Positions 25,957 to 34,801 of a stretch of DNA of 56,328 bases are shown one piece after another. The notes beneath the pieces are model-generated. The model did not search any database, was not told the origin of the DNA, and saw nothing but the letters and a program-made list of their open reading frames with translations. This stretch comes from Bacteroidales bacterium. Lineage in GTDB: Bacteria; Bacteroidota; Bacteroidia; Bacteroidales; WCHB1-69. The stretch's first letter is position 1. Each line of letters starts with the position of its first letter. Location: assembly GCA_017549765.1 (NCBI GenBank), contig JAFYNM010000024.1, positions 1-56,328 of the forward strand, written 5' to 3'. The position numbers and the translations under genes are program-made.

Positions 25957-25964
25957 TATTTTTG
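25957..25964 (+). promoter_or_regulatory. -7 promoter element of the outer-membrane protein gene
   Basis: TATTTTTG, 26 bases before the start codon at 25991; no clear TTG at -33. Confidence 0.5.
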
Positions 25965-25990
25965 CATTTTTAACAGAAAAACCGTTCACA

Positions 25991-26584
25991 ATGAAAAAGT
26001 CGATCCTTATTGCTTTATCCTGGATATTGTTGTTGCCCTTCATGATGCAGGCGCAGAGCGTGTCTGTGCCATACAGTCTGCGTTCGGGAGAACGCCAAGG
26101 TGCTAAGAATGATAAGCCGGAGCGTGACTATCATTTCTTCGTCGGCGGCAACATCAACTCCAACTTCGGGTACCGGCTAGCGCTGATGGCTGAAGGCGGC
26201 ATCCAAATCCACGACATGTTCACCTTGGGTGTGGGTCCCCGCTACGAATTGGAATACAGCCTGTATGGCTCTGATCCCGTGAACCATTGCTTCGGCGCCA
26301 GCGCCTTCGGTGAGGTCACCTTGATGGACTACCTCATCTTACATGTTGGATACGAGTTTTTAAACTATCCCTATGAGGATATGAATGACTGGATGACCTA
26401 CCGGCATAATGTGCATGCGGTGGCTGCGGGTATCGGATTCAACTCCAACGCCATGATCTCCGACAAGCTCTCCATCTACGCCATGTACATTCTATATCCC
26501 TATCATAGCGATCGCAAATTCGAGTATGCCATATACAGGCGTTTCCCCATGTTTGCCAGAATAGGCATCCGCTATTTCTTCTAA
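25991..26584 (+). CDS. Outer-membrane beta-barrel protein
   Basis: 197 residues with a signal peptide (MKKSILIALSWILLLPFMMQAQ). The mature part alternates short strands and turns with many aromatic residues: 'YHFFVGGNINSNFGY', 'FTLGVGPRYELEYSLYG', 'LILHVGYEFLNYPY', 'LSIYAMYILYPY', and a C-terminal strand 'FARIGIRYFF' ending in Phe, as in barrel proteins recognised by BamA. The size suggests an 8-stranded barrel. It is followed after 12 bases by an ABC permease of lipoprotein-release type, and co-transcription is likely. Confidence 0.7.
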   Translation: MKKSILIALSWILLLPFMMQAQSVSVPYSLRSGERQGAKNDKPERDYHFFVGGNINSNFGYRLALMAEGGIQIHDMFTLGVGPRYELEYSLYGSDPVNHCFGASAFGEVTLMDYLILHVGYEFLNYPYEDMNDWMTYRHNVHAVAAGIGFNSNAMISDKLSIYAMYILYPYHSDRKFEYAIYRRFPMFARIGIRYFF

Positions 26585-26596
26585 ACCGTTCATATA

Positions 26597-27826
26597 ATGG
26601 CGCGCTCCTCCTTTCATCTGTTCCTGTCGCACCGCATCCTCAAAGACAAGGGCAACACCTTCTCCCGCCCTATCATCCGTCTTTCCGTTTGTGGCATCTC
26701 CTTGGGTCTGGTCATCATGATCCTGGCCTTGGGTATCACGGCAGGATACAAGAAGGCCATCCGGGACCGTGTCATCGCCATGGGGTCGCACATCCGCATC
26801 ACCCATTTCGACCAGAACTACTCTTTTGAGCAGATCCCCATTGACAAAAACCAGTCGGTGGTTCCATTGCTGCAACAGCACCCTGACATTCTCGGGGTGC
26901 AGAACTTTGCCACCAAGGTCGGGGTGGTAAAGACCAGCGACCAGGTGGAGGGCATCGTGCTGAAAGGCGTGGACGAGACTTTCCTGCCGGAACTGTTCCA
27001 ACAGAATCTGGTAGAAGGGTCCCTGCTCCAACTCTCCGACACGGCCGTTTCCAACCAGATCATCCTCTCCACCCGGATGGCCTCCAAACTGAAACTGAAG
27101 ATCGGCGACAAGGTACAGACCTACTTCGTGCAGGATCCGCCGCGGGCTCGCAGCTTTGTGGTTTGCGGCCTCTACGAGACCGGCATGACCGAATATGACG
27201 AACGCTACGCCATAGTGGATCTGCGACAGATACAGAAACTCAACGACTGGGACTCGTCGCAGGTGAGCGGCCTGGAGGTCCTGATTCGCGATTACGACAA
27301 AATTGATGAACTGGGACAGTTTGTACACAGCCGTGCCGGCTACGACTTGAAAGCCGAGACCATCAAACAGCTCTACCCCGACATCTTCGACTGGCTGGCT
27401 CTTTTCGACACTAACGTGGCCATTCTGCTGATTATCACCACTTGCGTGTGCTTGATCACCATGATATCCATCTTCTTCATCATCGTTTTAGAGCAGACGC
27501 AGACCATCGGCATCTTGAAGTCCATGGGTATGCGAACAGGCCATGTGATGCGGGCGTTCATGCTGGTGGCAGGACGCATCCTGTTGCGCGGAATGCTGAT
27601 AGGCAATGCATTAGGTCTTTTGCTCGGCTTTCTGCAACAGCGTTTCCATCTAGTGAAACTAAATCCCGAGACCTACTACGTCAGTGCCGTCCCCTTCCAT
27701 TTCCAATGGTGGAGCATCCTGTTGTTGAATATCGGTGTATTCGTTATCTGTATGTTGGTATTGACCCTCCCCGCCTGGGTTGTCGGGAAAAAGATCTCCC
27801 CGATGGAGGCCATACGGTTTGAATAG
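26597..27826 (+). CDS. LolC/LolE-type ABC transporter permease
   Basis: 409 residues with the FtsX/MacB_PCD layout: one transmembrane span near residues 28-50 ('VCGISLGLVIMILALGITAG'), a periplasmic domain (about 55-270), then three spans near 275-300, 315-350 and 365-400, and a final 'VVGKKISPMEAIRFE' that is the hallmark end of this family. It resembles LolC/E of the lipoprotein-releasing system, which lifts lipoproteins from the inner membrane. No LolD ATPase gene is adjacent on this strand, so the partner ATPase is elsewhere or shared. Confidence 0.82.
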   Translation: MARSSFHLFLSHRILKDKGNTFSRPIIRLSVCGISLGLVIMILALGITAGYKKAIRDRVIAMGSHIRITHFDQNYSFEQIPIDKNQSVVPLLQQHPDILGVQNFATKVGVVKTSDQVEGIVLKGVDETFLPELFQQNLVEGSLLQLSDTAVSNQIILSTRMASKLKLKIGDKVQTYFVQDPPRARSFVVCGLYETGMTEYDERYAIVDLRQIQKLNDWDSSQVSGLEVLIRDYDKIDELGQFVHSRAGYDLKAETIKQLYPDIFDWLALFDTNVAILLIITTCVCLITMISIFFIIVLEQTQTIGILKSMGMRTGHVMRAFMLVAGRILLRGMLIGNALGLLLGFLQQRFHLVKLNPETYYVSAVPFHFQWWSILLLNIGVFVICMLVLTLPAWVVGKKISPMEAIRFE

Positions 27827-27837
27827 CGATAATTTTT

Positions 27838-29058
27838 CTATTCGTATCTTAACGCATTGATAGGATCCAAGTTAGCAGCTTTCTTGGCAGGATACCAGCC
27901 GAAGAAGATGCCCGTAAGTGCACATACGATGAAGGAAGCCAAAATGGCCATCTCGCTCACCACATAGGGCATATTCAGGATCTTGGAGGCTACATAGGAG
28001 ATGATCAGCCCCAAAATGATGCCGATAATGCCTCCAATCAAACTCAATATGACACTCTCGCACAAGAACTGTAACTTGATGTCGCGGTTATGGGCACCGA
28101 TAGCCATGCGCAGACCGATCTCTTTGGTACGTTCCGTGACGGTGACATACATGATGTTCATGATACCGATACCGCCCACCACCAACGAGATGGAGGCGAT
28201 AGCGGCCAACAGGGTGGTCATCACCTTGGTGACGGAGCTGATGGTGGAGACCAGTTCCTCCTGGGTACGGATGTCGAAATCATCCTCCATGCCATCCTTG
28301 ATGCCGTGGTTGCTGCGCAAGATGTAGGTGATCTCCGTGGCCGCCAACTCCGATTCCTCTTCCGAGGTGGCAGACGCATACATCATATTGAAATAGGTAA
28401 TGCCTAAAAATCTCTTCTGGATGGTCGTGTAGGGCGCAAAGACGATGTCGTCCTGGTCATCGCCCATGCCGCTCTGGCCTTTGGACTCCAACACGCCGAT
28501 CACCGTCATGGGGATAGATCCGAAACGGATGGACTTGCCAATGGGGTCTTCGCCATTGGTGAAGAGCTCATCCACCACGGTCTGGCCGATGACACACACC
28601 TTGTTGTAGCGTTTCACATCGTCATCCGTAAACATCACGCCCTCTTTCAATTCATATTTGCGAATGTCAAGGTAGGCGGCGGAAACACCGCTGACTGAAC
28701 AGCTATGGTTGTTGTTGCCATAGATCAGCTGTTTGTTGGTCGTCACGTTAGGTGAGACGGCGGCCACATACTTGGTGTTTTTGGAAAGCGCTTCCAAGTC
28801 TTTGTTGTCCAGTGCTTTGGATGTTGACATACCCATATCCACGCCGCCTCTTCGCTGACGGGCGGGCATAATCATGATCATATTGGAACCCATGGAGGAG
28901 AGTTCCGTCTTGACGCTCTGGGTGGAGGCCTGCCCGATGCTGACCATGGCGATGACGGAGGCGATACCGATCACGATGCCGAGCATGGTGAGGGCGGTGC
29001 GCATCTTGTTGCGGAACAGGGAGCTGATGGCTATTTTGATAAGATTTCCAATGTTCAT
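27838..29058 (-). CDS. MacB-type ABC transporter permease
   Basis: 406 residues: 'MNIGNLIKIAISSLFRNKMRTALTMLG' region with a first transmembrane span (about 22-42), a MacB_PCD periplasmic domain, and three C-terminal spans. The conserved 'GGIGIMNIMYVTVTERTKEIG' region (given here in part) and the ending 'AKKAANLDPINALRYE' are diagnostic. It is a mechanotransmission-type permease, not a classical pore. ATPase and permease are separate genes here, unlike E. coli MacB where they are fused. It starts three bases after the ATPase stop. Confidence 0.9.
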   Translation of the reverse strand: MNIGNLIKIAISSLFRNKMRTALTMLGIVIGIASVIAMVSIGQASTQSVKTELSSMGSNMIMIMPARQRRGGVDMGMSTSKALDNKDLEALSKNTKYVAAVSPNVTTNKQLIYGNNNHSCSVSGVSAAYLDIRKYELKEGVMFTDDDVKRYNKVCVIGQTVVDELFTNGEDPIGKSIRFGSIPMTVIGVLESKGQSGMGDDQDDIVFAPYTTIQKRFLGITYFNMMYASATSEEESELAATEITYILRSNHGIKDGMEDDFDIRTQEELVSTISSVTKVMTTLLAAIASISLVVGGIGIMNIMYVTVTERTKEIGLRMAIGAHNRDIKLQFLCESVILSLIGGIIGIILGLIISYVASKILNMPYVVSEMAILASFIVCALTGIFFGWYPAKKAANLDPINALRYE

Positions 29059-29061
29059 AGC

Positions 29062-29805
29062 TTAGTCTTCTTTTTGGAGGTTGAGGGCAGCCAGTGCTTC
29101 GGCGGCCGACTGTGTGTTGATAGGTGCGTCCTCGATGATCTGTCCGTCGCGGAGTTTGATTTTGCGAGTAGTAAACGTGGCGATATCAGGCTCGTGCGTC
29201 ACAAAGGCGATGGTTTTGCCTTGGCTGTGCAGGTCTTGGAACAAGCTCATGATCTCATAGGACGTGCGGGTGTCGAGGTTGCCGGTGGCCTCGTCGGCCA
29301 GCAGGATGACAGGGTCGTTAACCAAGGCGCGGGCGATAGCCACACGCTGCTGCTGACCGCCGGAGAGCTGGTTGGGCATGTGCTCCATGCGGTTCTCCAG
29401 ACCCACCAACTTAAGGGCTGCTATCGCTCTGTCGCGACGCTCCTTGGCAGGCACGGCATTGTTGTAGAACAGCGGCAACTCCACATTCTCCAACGCCGTG
29501 GTGCGCGCCAGCAAGTTGTAGTTCTGGAACACAAAACCAATCTTGCGATTGCGCAGCGTGGACAACTCGTTTTTGCTCAGATTCTTAATAGAGACGCCAT
29601 CGATGATGTAGTCGCCGCCGGAGGGCGTGTCCAGACAGCCCAGGATGTTCAACAGAGTTGATTTTCCCGATCCGCTGGTGCCCATGATGCTGACAAACTC
29701 TCCCTCGGTGATGGTGAAGGAGATGCCACGCAAAGCGTGCACATCCTCACTCCCGACATGAAAGATGCGCTCCAGTTTCTCAACTTTCAATATATCTTGA
29801 CCCAT
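29062..29805 (-). CDS. ABC transporter ATP-binding protein, MacB/LolD type
   Basis: 247 residues. Walker A is 'GTSGSGKSTLLN' (about 42-53), the Q-loop is 'FVFQNYNLL', the signature is 'QLSGGQQQRVAIARAL' (about 142-157), Walker B is 'VILLADEATGNLD', and the H-loop is 'AFVTHEPD'. All ATPase elements are intact. With the membrane-fusion protein, TolC-like channel and permease in the same minus-strand run, it powers a tripartite efflux pump. The nine-residue spacing between genes suggests coupled translation. Confidence 0.93.
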   Translation of the reverse strand: MGQDILKVEKLERIFHVGSEDVHALRGISFTITEGEFVSIMGTSGSGKSTLLNILGCLDTPSGGDYIIDGVSIKNLSKNELSTLRNRKIGFVFQNYNLLARTTALENVELPLFYNNAVPAKERRDRAIAALKLVGLENRMEHMPNQLSGGQQQRVAIARALVNDPVILLADEATGNLDTRTSYEIMSLFQDLHSQGKTIAFVTHEPDIATFTTRKIKLRDGQIIEDAPINTQSAAEALAALNLQKED

Positions 29806-29807
29806 AA

Positions 29808-31100
29808 CTATCTCTTCTTTTGTTGTGGCGGACCTGGCATGAAAGGATTGGATTTTCCGTCTTTCTGCTGCTTGCCTTCGGGCATACCCTGCGGCATGTC
29901 TTTGGGCATATCTTTCGGCATGCCCTGCGGCATGTTTGGCAAGGCCTCGCTGACACCGATCACGACCTCTTCGCCCAATTCCAAACCATCGGTGACCAAA
30001 GTGGTGACTCCATTGTTCAAGCCCACGGCCACACGCACCTGCTCGTATGTCATATCCCCTTTCTTCACCCAGATGGTCTTTTTGGTAATATCCTTCAGCC
30101 CTTGGGCCATCTCTTCTTGATTCCGGTACATGGTCTTGAAGGTATATCCCTTCTTCTCAAACTGTTTCATCTTATCCTGATCCAGAGAGGCATACAGCGC
30201 TGTCATGGGGATGCAGACGCCGCTCTCCTTCTTGGTGACGATGGTCACGCTAGCCGTCATGCCGGGGAAGAGCTTGGTTTCGGGGTTGGGAGCATTGATA
30301 ATGACCGTATAGGTCACCACGTTGGCGGTCACGGTCGGATTGATGCGAACCTCCTTCACCGTGCCGGTGAAAACATCGTCGGGGAAGGCATCCACGGTGA
30401 ACGTGACGGGCTGTCCGGCCTTCACCTCGCCGATGTCGGCCTCATCCACAGAGGCCTGCACCTGCATCTGGGTCAGGTCATTGGCGATAGTGAACAGCGT
30501 TGGTGTGCTGAATGAAGAAGCCACCGTCTGACCCTCCTCCACAGCCTTGTCCATAATCACACCGTCGATGGGTGAGTAGATCGTGGCGTAGGAGAGGTTC
30601 GTCTGGGCACGCGACAACTCTGACTGGGCCGTCTTGAGCTGGTTCTTGGCCAGGTTCAGGGAGTTGACCGCCGACTCGTACGACTCCTGTGTGGCAGCTT
30701 TGTTGTCGTAAAGCGATTTGATACGGTCATATTGCTGTTGGGCTAAGGTCAGGTTGCTCTTGGCATTCGACACGCTGGTCTGGGCTTGGGTGAGCTGTTC
30801 GTTCAGGTTGGAGCGGTCGAGCTCGGCCAACTTCTGCCCTTTCTTCACCACGGTATTGAAATCCACATAGATGTGCTCCACGATACCGGACACCTGCGTA
30901 CCCACATCCACCTTGTAAACGGGCTGCAATTCACCCGTGGCGGTGACTGTCACCTCGATGCTGTCTATGGTACTCCGCACGGTGTTGATCTGCATCTCTG
31001 TATGCTTGCCCTTCTTGAGGACAAAAAACAATATCAACGCGAGCAATACTATCGCCGCGATGGCGATGATCCATTTTGTTTTTTTAGATAACTTAGACAT
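29808..31100 (-). CDS. MacA-like periplasmic membrane-fusion protein
   Basis: 430 residues. There is one N-terminal transmembrane span (about 10-27), a lipoyl half-motif 'GTQVSGIVEHIYVDFNTVV', a long alpha-helical hairpin (about 95-175, 'LTQAQTSVSNAKSNLTLAQQ'), the second lipoyl half 'IYSPIDGVIMDKAVEEGQTV', and beta-barrel and membrane-proximal domains. The C-terminus is unusual: five MPxx units (MPQGMPKDMPKDMPQGMPEG) then a Lys/Gln/Pro-rich end. It bridges the ABC permease to the TolC-like channel. Start two bases after... its neighbour gene follows directly, giving an operon tolC-macA-ATPase-permease. Confidence 0.9.
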   Translation of the reverse strand: MSKLSKKTKWIIAIAAIVLLALILFFVLKKGKHTEMQINTVRSTIDSIEVTVTATGELQPVYKVDVGTQVSGIVEHIYVDFNTVVKKGQKLAELDRSNLNEQLTQAQTSVSNAKSNLTLAQQQYDRIKSLYDNKAATQESYESAVNSLNLAKNQLKTAQSELSRAQTNLSYATIYSPIDGVIMDKAVEEGQTVASSFSTPTLFTIANDLTQMQVQASVDEADIGEVKAGQPVTFTVDAFPDDVFTGTVKEVRINPTVTANVVTYTVIINAPNPETKLFPGMTASVTIVTKKESGVCIPMTALYASLDQDKMKQFEKKGYTFKTMYRNQEEMAQGLKDITKKTIWVKKGDMTYEQVRVAVGLNNGVTTLVTDGLELGEEVVIGVSEALPNMPQGMPKDMPKDMPQGMPEGKQQKDGKSNPFMPGPPQQKKR

Positions 31101-31161
31101 ATACTTGATTTTTCTTAACTACTTAACTCTTAATAATTTAATGATTTAATAGTTTAGTAAC

Positions 31162-32493
31162 CTAAAGCTTTACCGGCTGGCCCATCATCACATCCAGGAT
31201 CTTGCGTTTGAGGACGAAAGAATACTTGGCTTGCATATATTTGTTGAGCTGGTTCAAATAGTTGGTCTGCTGCTGAATCAGATCCACGGCGGTGATGGAA
31301 CCGTATTTGAACTTATAGGTATAAGCATGATAGTTTGCCTCATAAGCATCCCTTTGCGCTTCAGAAACCATATAATCGTTTTGGGCTGACAATACATCAA
31401 TATAGTATTGCTGCAGTTCCTGGGAAATCTGATTCCGCGTCTCCAGGTTGCTGAGCTCAGCCTGTTGCACGCGCAGCTGGGCTTGCTGCACATTGTGGCG
31501 CACATCGCTGCGTTGGTAGATGGGGATGTTGAGATTCAACCCCACGTTCTCACCCAAGCCGTGCCACAGTTGGGTGCCCCACTTTTCATTCTCCACCATA
31601 TTGCTGTTGTTATAGCCGGTGCTGATGCCAGCGTTGAGGGAGAGTGACGGGTAATAGTTGGCCTTCTGCAATTTGACCGCATAGTTGGCATCAGTGATAT
31701 CGTTCTCGCTGATCTTCAACTCAGGAAGATAGTTGGTAGCATTCTGCATCACCTCCTCCAAGGTCGGGAGATCCAGACTCTTGAAGAGCGTCGCACTGTC
31801 GGGACGCACAATGGAGATCTCCTTGTTTGGATCAATGGAGAGCAACTTTTTGAGCGTCAAATAATTATTCTGAATGTTCAGCTTGGTGTTCTCCACATTG
31901 AAGCGGTCGGAAGTGTATTGGGCCTGCAACATTTTATAGTCGCTTTCCAGAATCTGTCCTACCTGAAACTGTTGGGAACCCTGCTCCATCTGCTCCTGAC
32001 TGCTGGCCATCACTTCTTGCTGATACTCTAACAAATCCTCGTTCATCATAATGTTCAGGAAGGCCTGGATGATGGAAATTCTCATAGAGTTTTTACTTCT
32101 CTCCACCTCCAGCTTCGACTGTTCCACCTGTAACTTGCTTTGTTGGATAGAGTTATAGTTGCTCAGCCCGTCAAAAAGGGTCATGCCGGCACTGATGCCA
32201 TAGTTGCCGTTCCAGTTGACCGACTTCTGGTAGTTGTTGGTGCTGAAGCCTTGCGATGCCGAAGCGGACACGGACGGAGCGATATGCTCTTTGGCGGATT
32301 TCAGGCTGATCTCCGAAGAGGTGACATTCAATGCAGAGCTCTGGAGAGAATAATTATAGGCTTCCGCATACCGGATGCAATCCTCCAAAGTGAAGGAACT
32401 CATGTTTTCGGAAGGAACGGCAGCAATGTCACTCTGTGCTAAAGCAAACACCATCAGACTGTTAAGCAATAGTAGATTCAGAATCTTTTTCAT
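31162..32493 (-). CDS. TolC-family outer-membrane efflux protein
   Basis: 443 residues with signal peptide (MKKILNLLLLNSLMVFALAQ) and two OEP repeats, each built of long coiled helices: 'FTLEDCIRYAEAYNYSLQ' opens the first and 'LPTLEEVMQNATNYLPELK' the second. Long Gln/Ser/Asn-rich helices ('QQSKLQVEQSKLEVERSK') are the tunnel-forming parts. The protein forms the outer-membrane channel of the MacAB-like pump and is the first gene of that minus-strand operon, 61 bases before macA. It is preceded by a TACTTTTG element. Confidence 0.92.
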   Translation of the reverse strand: MKKILNLLLLNSLMVFALAQSDIAAVPSENMSSFTLEDCIRYAEAYNYSLQSSALNVTSSEISLKSAKEHIAPSVSASASQGFSTNNYQKSVNWNGNYGISAGMTLFDGLSNYNSIQQSKLQVEQSKLEVERSKNSMRISIIQAFLNIMMNEDLLEYQQEVMASSQEQMEQGSQQFQVGQILESDYKMLQAQYTSDRFNVENTKLNIQNNYLTLKKLLSIDPNKEISIVRPDSATLFKSLDLPTLEEVMQNATNYLPELKISENDITDANYAVKLQKANYYPSLSLNAGISTGYNNSNMVENEKWGTQLWHGLGENVGLNLNIPIYQRSDVRHNVQQAQLRVQQAELSNLETRNQISQELQQYYIDVLSAQNDYMVSEAQRDAYEANYHAYTYKFKYGSITAVDLIQQQTNYLNQLNKYMQAKYSFVLKRKILDVMMGQPVKL

Positions 32494-32548
32494 AGGTATA
32501 AAAAATAAAGGAGATTGCGACTGTTTTTTTATTAAAAAGTTTAATGTG

Positions 32549-32556
32549 CAAAAGTA
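32549..32556 (-). promoter_or_regulatory. -7 promoter element of the efflux operon
   Basis: TACTTTTG on the minus strand, 55 bases before the tolC-like start. It is divergent from the recG element; no good TTG at -33. Confidence 0.5.
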
Positions 32557-32602
32557 AAAAAAAGATGAAGGGTTAGCCTACGTCCAACACGATTTTTTTT
32601 AT

Positions 32603-32610
32603 TACTTTTG
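32603..32610 (+). promoter_or_regulatory. -7 promoter element of recG
   Basis: TACTTTTG on the plus strand, 71 bases before the GTG start of recG. Confidence 0.5.
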
Positions 32611-32681
32611 CGGCTGCAAACGAGCTCGGGATTTTTCCAGAGCGGAAAAAAGAAAACAAAACGAACGTAAAAAGACACAAC

Positions 32682-34796
32682 GTGGCAGGAGAAATCGACA
32701 TATTGAAAACCCCCATAGAGTATTTGAAAGGAGTGGGGCCGAAGAGAGCGGAGGTGTTGCGCAAGGAATTTGGCATCAGCACCTACCGGGACCTTCTGAC
32801 CTACTATCCGTATCGTCATGTGGACAAGACGCACGTCTATAAGGTGCGCGACATTGTCGAGAACGGAGGATACATCCAGTTGCGGGGCACCATCTCCAAC
32901 GTCCAGACCGTGGGACAGCAACGGGGCAAGCGACTGACGGCGCTCTTCCGGGATGACACCGGCACCCTGGAGTTGGTCTGGTTCAACGGCATCAAATGGG
33001 TGGAGGAGACTCTCCAGAAGCGACAGGAATTCATCATCTTCGGGAAGCCGATGCTCTTCAACGGCCGGTGGAACATGACACATCCAGAGATGATAGACCC
33101 CACCGTCCAGACAGAGTCGGCGGTGCCGATGAACTTCTTGCCCTTGTACAACACCTCCGATGTTGCCAAGAAGAAGACCTTGGACTCCAAGGCCATCAGT
33201 AAGCTGGTCGCCAACCTATTGCCCATCGTCAAGAATGTGATTCCCGAGACCCTCTCTGACAGGATGGTGCAGGAGTTGAAATTGATGCCCTTGAAAGAGG
33301 CCTACTGCAACATCCACTATCCTGCCAACAGTCAGGATTTGGCCCGCGCCTCCCTTCGTCTTAAATTCGACGAGCTCTTCTTCACGCAGATGAAGCTGTT
33401 GTCGATGAAGCTCATCAACACACAGACCATTCCTGGGCATCTGTTCTCCAAGGTGGGGGACTACTTCAACAGTTTCTACAAGAACTACATACCTTTTGAG
33501 CTGACCAACGCCCAGAAGCGGGTCATCAAAGAGATCCGGGCGGATGTGGGCAGCGGGCATCAGATGAACCGGCTGTTGCAGGGCGATGTGGGCAGTGGCA
33601 AGACCATCATCGCGCTCTTTATCATGCTGTTGGCCAAAGACAACCATTTTCAGTCCTGTCTGATGGCGCCCACAGAGATCCTAGCCACCCAGCATTATGA
33701 GAAGATCTGCAAGCAGGTGGCCCCGTTGGGCTTGCGCGTGGAGTTCTTGTCGGGAAACACCAAGACGGCCAAGCGACGCCAGATTCTGGAAGACCTGCAA
33801 AACGGCGACGTGGACATCCTCATCGGCACCCACGCCTTGATAGAGGACAATGTGATATTCAAAGATTTAGGACTTGTAGTCATTGATGAGCAACATCGGT
33901 TCGGCGTAGAGCAACGGGCCAAGTTGTGGCGCAAGAACACCACCCCGCCCCATATCCTGGTGATGACGGCAACACCCATCCCCAGGACGTTGGCCATGAC
34001 CTTGTATGGCGACTTGGACATCTCCGTCATCGATGAGATGCCGCAAGGGCGCAAGCCCATCATCACCAAGCATATTTATGACAAGGACCGCTTGGCGCTC
34101 TATGGCTTTTTGAAGAAGCAGATTGCTGCCGGACGGCAGGTCTTTGTCGTTTATCCGCTCATCAAAGAGTCGGAGAAGCTGGACTTGTTGGATTTGCAAG
34201 CGGGTTATGAGGCCATCCAGCGGGAGTTTCCGGAGCCGGAGTATGGCATCGGCATGGTGCATGGCCGGATGAGTGCGGAAGACAAAGACTTTGAGATGCA
34301 GCGCTTTGCCAAGAACCAGTCCCAGATTCTGCTCTCCACCACCGTCATCGAAGTCGGCATCGACGTGCCCAACGCCACGGTGATGGTCATTGAGAATGCC
34401 GAGCGTTTCGGCTTGTCGCAGTTGCACCAGCTGCGCGGGCGCGTGGGGCGCGGCGGCAACCAGTCCTATTGCATCCTGATGTCCAAATACGAACTCAGCA
34501 CAGAAGGCAAACAGCGACTCAACGCCATGGTCAGCACCACCGACGGCTTCGAGATCGCCAACTTCGACCTGAAGCTGCGCGGGCCCGGCGACATCCAGGG
34601 TACCCAACAGAGTGGCATGGTGGACTTCAAGATCGCCGACCTCAGCAAAGATGAGCAGCTGGTGACCTACACCCGCAAATTGGCCATGCAGATCTTAGAC
34701 AACGACCCATCGCTCTCGCAGCCCGAGCACCAACGGATAGCCGTCACCCTACGGGAGATCATGAAAAGAGAGAAAAACTGGACAAGGATCAGTTAG
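32682..34796 (+). CDS. recG: ATP-dependent DNA helicase RecG
   Basis: RecG (704 residues) reverses stalled replication forks and migrates branched DNA. The N-terminal wedge/OB domain (about 55-170) begins after 'PIEYLKGVGPKRAEVLRKE'. The helicase core has Walker A 'LLQGDVGSGKTIIA' (about 300-313), motif Ia 'MAPTEILATQH', motif II 'VIDEQHRFG', 'TATPIPRTLAM' for motif III, and motifs V-VI 'VIEVGIDVPNATVMVIENAER' and 'QLRGRVGRG'. It starts with GTG; no better ATG exists. The upstream region is shared with the divergent efflux operon. Confidence 0.96.
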   Translation: MAGEIDILKTPIEYLKGVGPKRAEVLRKEFGISTYRDLLTYYPYRHVDKTHVYKVRDIVENGGYIQLRGTISNVQTVGQQRGKRLTALFRDDTGTLELVWFNGIKWVEETLQKRQEFIIFGKPMLFNGRWNMTHPEMIDPTVQTESAVPMNFLPLYNTSDVAKKKTLDSKAISKLVANLLPIVKNVIPETLSDRMVQELKLMPLKEAYCNIHYPANSQDLARASLRLKFDELFFTQMKLLSMKLINTQTIPGHLFSKVGDYFNSFYKNYIPFELTNAQKRVIKEIRADVGSGHQMNRLLQGDVGSGKTIIALFIMLLAKDNHFQSCLMAPTEILATQHYEKICKQVAPLGLRVEFLSGNTKTAKRRQILEDLQNGDVDILIGTHALIEDNVIFKDLGLVVIDEQHRFGVEQRAKLWRKNTTPPHILVMTATPIPRTLAMTLYGDLDISVIDEMPQGRKPIITKHIYDKDRLALYGFLKKQIAAGRQVFVVYPLIKESEKLDLLDLQAGYEAIQREFPEPEYGIGMVHGRMSAEDKDFEMQRFAKNQSQILLSTTVIEVGIDVPNATVMVIENAERFGLSQLHQLRGRVGRGGNQSYCILMSKYELSTEGKQRLNAMVSTTDGFEIANFDLKLRGPGDIQGTQQSGMVDFKIADLSKDEQLVTYTRKLAMQILDNDPSLSQPEHQRIAVTLREIMKREKNWTRIS

Positions 34797-34801
34797 AGGT
34801 A

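Noticed and set aside
25838-25990. LexA (SOS) box before umuD
   Set aside because: No convincing known LexA consensus for this phylum; the TTTGCAAAG stretch is too short to claim.
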